A stretch of 9,038 bases of DNA from Devosia equisanguinis (GTDB taxonomy: Bacteria > Pseudomonadota > Alphaproteobacteria > Rhizobiales > Hyphomicrobiaceae), in NCBI GenBank assembly GCA_945901835.1, contig CAMDMH010000087.1, forward strand, positions 1 to 9,038, given 5' to 3'. Each line of letters begins with the position of its first letter. Within the stretch, counting starts at the first letter, position 1. Under the pieces are notes generated by a model that saw nothing but the letters and a program-made list of their open reading frames with translations, was not told where the DNA came from and did no database searches. The position numbers were made by a program, and so were the translations under genes. Shown here one piece after another: positions 5,801 to 9,038 of this stretch.

Positions 5801-6367
5801 ATGACAGCCATCCGCAACATGACCGCCGACGAGATCAAGGGCCGGACCGGCCGCTTCTCCGGGCTCACCCCTATGTCGACCGCGAAGTCCCTCGCCGACA
5901 AGGGCGTGCCGCTCGCCGCTGTCGACGTGATCTTCGCGCGCAAGCTGATGCCGATCGTGCTCGAGGACACGACCAACCCGTTCGGCAACAACGCGCCGAT
6001 CTTCGGCGCGGGCGGCATGAGCCTGCACCTGTCGATCTGCCCGCCGGGCCAGGGCCCCTGCCTGCACTCCCACAATTCAACCTACGAGACCTTCATCTGT
6101 CTCGAAGGCCGCTGGGAATTCTCCGTCGGCGACAAGGGGCAGGAGAAGATCGTGCTGGAGAAGTGGGACACGTTCTCGTGCCCGCCGCGCGTCTACCGAG
6201 GCTTCCGCAACATCTGGGATCGCGACAGCGCCATGCTCACGGTCATCAGCGGCCCTGCCGATGCGCGCGACGACGTATCGATGCCGCCGATCGTCGCCGA
6301 GCAACTCAAGACATTCGGCGCCGACAAATTCGAGGCCATCCAGGGCGTGTTCCACTTCGACGACTAG
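5801..6367 (+). CDS. Single-domain cupin protein
   Basis: Small protein of 188 residues with one cupin beta-barrel, preceded by an ideal AGGAGGA (5789-5795) 5 nt from the ATG. Cupin motif 1 is seen in PPGQGPCLHSHNSTYETFICLEG (81-103), with metal-binding H89, H91 and E96 and the closing G103. Motif 2 is DTFSCPPRVYRGFRN (123-137); the position usually holding the fourth metal ligand His appears to be R133, so the metal site has at most three of four usual ligands. No signal peptide is present and it is probably cytoplasmic. It diverges from the dehydrogenase gene and may be co-regulated with it. Cupins of this kind are sometimes dioxygenases, isomerases or small-molecule sensors; the reaction here is unknown. 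Confidence 0.85.
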   Translation: MTAIRNMTADEIKGRTGRFSGLTPMSTAKSLADKGVPLAAVDVIFARKLMPIVLEDTTNPFGNNAPIFGAGGMSLHLSICPPGQGPCLHSHNSTYETFICLEGRWEFSVGDKGQEKIVLEKWDTFSCPPRVYRGFRNIWDRDSAMLTVISGPADARDDVSMPPIVAEQLKTFGADKFEAIQGVFHFDD

Positions 6368-6466
6368 CGTCCAAACGCCTGCCGCATCGGCTGGGGCTTG
6401 GCGCCCAGGCCGGCCGCTTTCGCACCCTGTCAGCGCTGCACGATTTTTGACGTTGTCGCGAAGCAA

Positions 6467-6493
6467 CTCGCCCCCGATAAAGGGGCGAGGGGG
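6467..6493 (+). promoter_or_regulatory. GC-rich hairpin overlapping the antiporter Shine-Dalgarno
   Basis: CTCGCCCC (6467-6474) pairs perfectly with GGGGCGAG (6482-6489) across a 7-nt loop (CGATAAA). The right arm runs into GAGGGGG (6487-6493), the only ribosome-binding sequence upstream of the GTG start at 6500. Folding would partly hide it, which could lower translation. It also lies 100 bp after the cupin stop and may contribute to termination or be an intergenic palindrome repeat. The hairpin is certain as sequence; its role is inferred. Confidence 0.65.
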
Positions 6494-6499
6494 ACCTGC

Positions 6500-8284
6500 G
6501 TGATAGCAACCATCAACATCGCCGTCTACAGTGACGCGCTCGTCGTACTGGGCACGGCCGGCGTCGTCGTGCCGATGGTGCAGCGGTGGGGCCTCAACCC
6601 CGTTCTCGGATATCTCGCGGCGGGTGCACTTCTCGGCCCTCTTGGCCTGGGCACGTTCGTCAACCAGATCCCACTGCTCTACTGGCTCACCGTCGTCGAT
6701 GCCAAGAACGTCGCAGGGATCGCCGAACTCGGCGTCGTCTTCCTGCTCTTCTTGATCGGCTTGGAGCTGTCCTGGGAACGCCTGGTCACCATGCGAAAGC
6801 AGGTGCTTGGGCTCGGCGGACTGCAAGTTTCGCTCACCGCGCTCGCCATCGGCGGCATCGTCGCCTACGCGGGGCACACCGCTTCCGTCGCGATCGTTCT
6901 AGGGACCTGCCTCGCCCTCTCGTCGACCGCGATCGTGCTCGACATCCTGTCCCGGCAGTCGAGACTGACGACCAGCACCGGCCGCGCGAGCTTCGCCGTG
7001 CTGCTCGCTCAGGATCTGGCCGTAGTGCCGATCCTAATGCTGATCTCGGTACTTGGAGCCGACACCGGCGGCTCTGTCCTCGGCAGCATCTCGACGGCCT
7101 TATGGCAGGCCGCCCTGGCGCTGGTTGCCATCGTCGTGGTCGGGCGCGCGGTGTTGCGCCCGCTGTTCCGGCAGGTCGCCGCCACCCGCTCGAGCGAACT
7201 GTTCATCGCCGCCATTCTGTTCGTCATCTGCGCCACCGGCGTGATCGCCGCCGTCGCGGGATTGTCGATGGCGCTCGGCGCGTTCGTGGCGGGACTGCTG
7301 CTCGCTGAAACCGAATACCGCAAGGCCATCGAAGCGACGATCGAGCCGTTCAAGGGCCTGCTGCTCGGCATCTTCTTCTTCACCGTCGGCATGGGGCTCG
7401 ACCTCCGCGTCATTCTCCAGGATCCGTTGCGGATACTGGCCTGTACGGCCGGGCTGATCCTCCTGAAATCGGCGATCCTCTATGGCCTCGGCCGCCTGTT
7501 CCGACTGTCCAAGCCCGTTGCTGTCGAAACCGCGTTGCTCCTTGGCCCCGGCGGTGAGTTCGCCTTCGTCGGAATTGGTCTCGCCTTGACGCTCGGCGCG
7601 ATTCAACCTGCCCTCGCCGGATTCGTCCTCGCGGTCACGTCGCTGACCATGGCGCTGCTCCCCGTGCTGTCCGTGATCGCCCATCGCACCGCCCGGCACC
7701 TGCGTCCGCCGCGCCCCACCGATCCACAACTACTCGTCGCACCTACGCCACTGCAGAAGCATGCGATCGTCGTCGGCTATGGACGCGTGGGCAAGGTCGT
7801 ATCATCGCTTCTGAGGGAGCACGGCGTGCCCCAGACCTGCACCGACAGCGACGCACACGCCGTCGCCGAACTGCGCCACGACGGCCACGAGATCTACTAT
7901 GGCAACGCCACCGATCCTGCCTTCCTGCGCGCCTGCGGTGTAATGGAAGCGTCCGCCGTGATCGTCACCATTCACACGCCCAAAGTAATCGACGAGATCG
8001 TCAGGCAGGTCCGCCTCCTCAACCCCGACGTGATGATCGTCTCGCGCGCACGGGACGCCGAGCACGCCCGCCACCTCTGCGAGGTCGGCGTCACCGATGC
8101 CGTCCCAGAAACGGTCGAGGCGAGCCTGCAGTTGTCCGAAGCAGCCCTGGTCGGTCTGGGTGTGCCGACGGGGGCTGCCATCGCCTCGATCCACGAGCAC
8201 CGCGATGTCGTCCGCGCCGAGTTGCAGCGCGCATCCCAGAAGGCCGGCGCCGGCGACACCCGCGGGATTCGCGGCCAGCATTGA
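6500..8284 (+). CDS. Kef-type monovalent cation:proton antiporter with RCK/TrkA-N domain
   Basis: Inner-membrane CPA2-family antiporter, 594 residues from the GTG at 6500. Residues 8-395 form about 12 membrane segments of the Na+/H+ exchanger fold. Signature stretches match KefB/KefC: FLLFLIGLELS (81-91), LALSSTAIVL (138-147), LLAQDLAVVPI (168-178) with the ion-site Asp D172, GAFVAGLLLAETEYR (260-274), LLLGIFFFTVGMGLD (287-301) and GPGGEFAFVGIG (349-360). Residues 420-535 form the cytosolic nucleotide-binding domain with Rossmann loop VVGYGRVG (424-431), acidic D449/D451 and GNATDPAFLRACGV (468-481). It probably exports K+ or Na+ in exchange for protons, gated by nucleotide binding. GTG is chosen because GAGGGG lies just upstream and the first helix begins within a few residues; the in-frame ATG at 6398 adds 34 polar residues. 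It follows the cupin gene by 132 bp. No KefF/KefG ancillary gene is visible. Confidence 0.9.
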   Translation: MIATINIAVYSDALVVLGTAGVVVPMVQRWGLNPVLGYLAAGALLGPLGLGTFVNQIPLLYWLTVVDAKNVAGIAELGVVFLLFLIGLELSWERLVTMRKQVLGLGGLQVSLTALAIGGIVAYAGHTASVAIVLGTCLALSSTAIVLDILSRQSRLTTSTGRASFAVLLAQDLAVVPILMLISVLGADTGGSVLGSISTALWQAALALVAIVVVGRAVLRPLFRQVAATRSSELFIAAILFVICATGVIAAVAGLSMALGAFVAGLLLAETEYRKAIEATIEPFKGLLLGIFFFTVGMGLDLRVILQDPLRILACTAGLILLKSAILYGLGRLFRLSKPVAVETALLLGPGGEFAFVGIGLALTLGAIQPALAGFVLAVTSLTMALLPVLSVIAHRTARHLRPPRPTDPQLLVAPTPLQKHAIVVGYGRVGKVVSSLLREHGVPQTCTDSDAHAVAELRHDGHEIYYGNATDPAFLRACGVMEASAVIVTIHTPKVIDEIVRQVRLLNPDVMIVSRARDAEHARHLCEVGVTDAVPETVEASLQLSEAALVGLGVPTGAAIASIHEHRDVVRAELQRASQKAGAGDTRGIRGQH

Positions 8285-8413
8285 GCAGATACCGAAGCAG
8301 GCAGTGAAGCCCCCGCCGAGTTGCACGACCACCACGCCCCACCACTGCTTAACGCCCCGGAAAGCAAGCTGCGCTACCGTTCACTCGATGATCCGTCAGT
8401 GCGTCGAATGCGT

Positions 8414-8427
8414 GGGAGCGTAAAATG
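8414..8427 (+). promoter_or_regulatory. Strong ribosome binding site and ATG in the wrong frame for the ABC gene
   Basis: GGGAG (8414-8418) lies 6 nt before ATG at 8425, the best translation start upstream of the ABC ATPase. This ATG opens frame MPAPLAEAPLIGELPP and stays in a frame different from the ATPase, which begins within the same 90 bp. A one-base shift in the run of six C (8467-8472) would join the two. Confidence 0.55.
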
Positions 8428-8513
8428 CCGGCACCTCTGGCCGAAGCGCCGTTGATCGGCGAACTACCCCCCGCGCGGCCCCGGCTGCCCCCAAACTCGC
8501 CACACAAGCAGCC

Positions 8514-9038
8514 GTGGAAATCCGCGGCGTGCGTAAGAGCTTCGGTCCAGCCGTCGCCGTCGACGGCATCGACCTCACCTTGCGGGCCGGCGAACTCTAC
8601 GCGCTCCTCGGCGCGAACGGGGCCGGCAAAACCACCACGCTCCGCATGATCGCCGGCCTCACCAGACCCGACGCCGGCAGCATCAGGATCTTCGGCATCG
8701 ACGCGCTGGCAAAGCCGCTCGAAGCCCGCCGCATCACCGCCTGGCTCCCTGACGAGCCGATGCTCTACGACAAGCTCACACCCATCGAGTATCTCGAATT
8801 CGTCGCGGGTCTCTGGGGCGTGCCGCCGCGCGACGCCGAACGAAAGGCCGACGAGCTGATCGAGATCCTCGAGCTGGGCCCGCACCGCCACAAGCGCTGC
8901 GAAGGCTTCTCGCGCGGCATGAAGCAGAAGGTCGCGCTCGCCGGCGCATTGGTGCACGACCCGCGCCTCATCATGCTCGACGAGCCCCTGACCGGTATCG
9001 ACGCGGCCATCGCACGCCAAGTGAAGGACCTGCTCACC
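8514..9038 (+). CDS. ABC transporter ATP-binding protein, cut by right window edge; 5' end uncertain
   Basis: Nucleotide-binding subunit of an ABC transporter, probably an ABC-2-type exporter (EcsA/CcmA-like). 175 residues are visible from the GTG at 8514, the only ATG/GTG/TTG in this frame after the stop at 8421. Motifs counted from it are the A-loop region VRKSFG (6-11), Walker A GANGAGKTT (33-41), a Q-loop region reading WLPDEPMLYDKLT (77-89) where the usual Gln is replaced as in several EcsA-type ATPases, signature GFSRGMKQKVALA (131-143), Walker B RLIMLDEP (151-158) and D-loop GID (161-163). The H-loop lies past the edge. The GTG has no Shine-Dalgarno, whereas a well-placed ATG at 8425 is out of frame, suggesting a sequencing indel or real frameshift. 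It lies 229 bp after the antiporter gene. A permease gene would be expected to the right. The substrate is unknown. Confidence 0.85.
   Translation, partial: MEIRGVRKSFGPAVAVDGIDLTLRAGELYALLGANGAGKTTTLRMIAGLTRPDAGSIRIFGIDALAKPLEARRITAWLPDEPMLYDKLTPIEYLEFVAGLWGVPPRDAERKADELIEILELGPHRHKRCEGFSRGMKQKVALAGALVHDPRLIMLDEPLTGIDAAIARQVKDLLT

Noticed and set aside
5572..6075. In-frame extension of the dehydrogenase to 6075, antisense through the cupin gene
   Set aside because: The added 168 residues do not resemble the family and overlap a gene with an ideal ribosome binding site on the other strand.
6431..6448. CAGCGCTG followed by TTTTT as a terminator after the cupin gene
   Set aside because: The palindrome has no loop-forming spacer, so it cannot make a stable hairpin ahead of the T-run.
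6077..6877. 266-codon minus-strand open frame across the cupin-antiporter junction
   Set aside because: It is an acidic, motif-free sequence antisense to two recognised genes, typical of GC-rich shadow frames.

Overview
The window is GC-rich DNA, dense with genes, from a member of the Pseudomonadota. Two unrelated Bug/TctC-type periplasmic solute-binding proteins lie within 3 kb. Together with a haloacetate-dehalogenase homologue, a Kef-type antiporter and short palindromic intergenic repeats, they point to a soil or freshwater Burkholderiales-like or Rhizobiales-like organism. The sequence alone cannot settle the order.

Layout. (1) 1-914, minus strand: the N-terminal 304 residues of a P4-type tyrosine recombinase (integrase) that runs off the left edge. 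(2) 915-1348: a gene-free stretch with possible integrase arm sites, a 10-bp tandem repeat and a 27-bp interrupted palindrome; no tRNA gene is visible. It is the likeliest place for an island or prophage edge, with the mobile element extending to the left. (3) 1349-2308, plus: Bug receptor 1. (4) 2309-2412: two palindromes between convergent genes. (5) 2413-5571, minus: a probable transcription unit in the order Ldh_2-type 2-hydroxyacid dehydrogenase, Bug receptor 2, haloacetate dehalogenase. A three-arm repeat that can form two mutually exclusive hairpins lies between the last two genes. (6) 5572-5800: divergent intergenic region. (7) 5801-6367, plus: cupin protein. (8) 6500-8284, plus: Kef-type monovalent cation:proton antiporter with a C-terminal nucleotide-binding (RCK/TrkA-N) domain; a GC hairpin overlaps its Shine-Dalgarno region. 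(9) 8514-9038, plus: an ABC transporter ATPase running off the right edge, whose start region looks frameshifted.

How the genes may work together. The minus-strand trio reads as a small-acid utilisation module. A periplasmic receptor would bind an organic acid, the dehalogenase would hydrolyse a 2-haloacid to a 2-hydroxyacid, and the NAD(P)-dependent dehydrogenase would oxidise that to a 2-oxoacid. All the catalytic residues known from fluoroacetate dehalogenase are present. No TctA/TctB membrane partner and no regulator gene is present, so transport and control must come from elsewhere. The pathway is an inference from gene neighbours, not a demonstrated function. I see no CRISPR array, rRNA, tRNA or complete insertion sequence.
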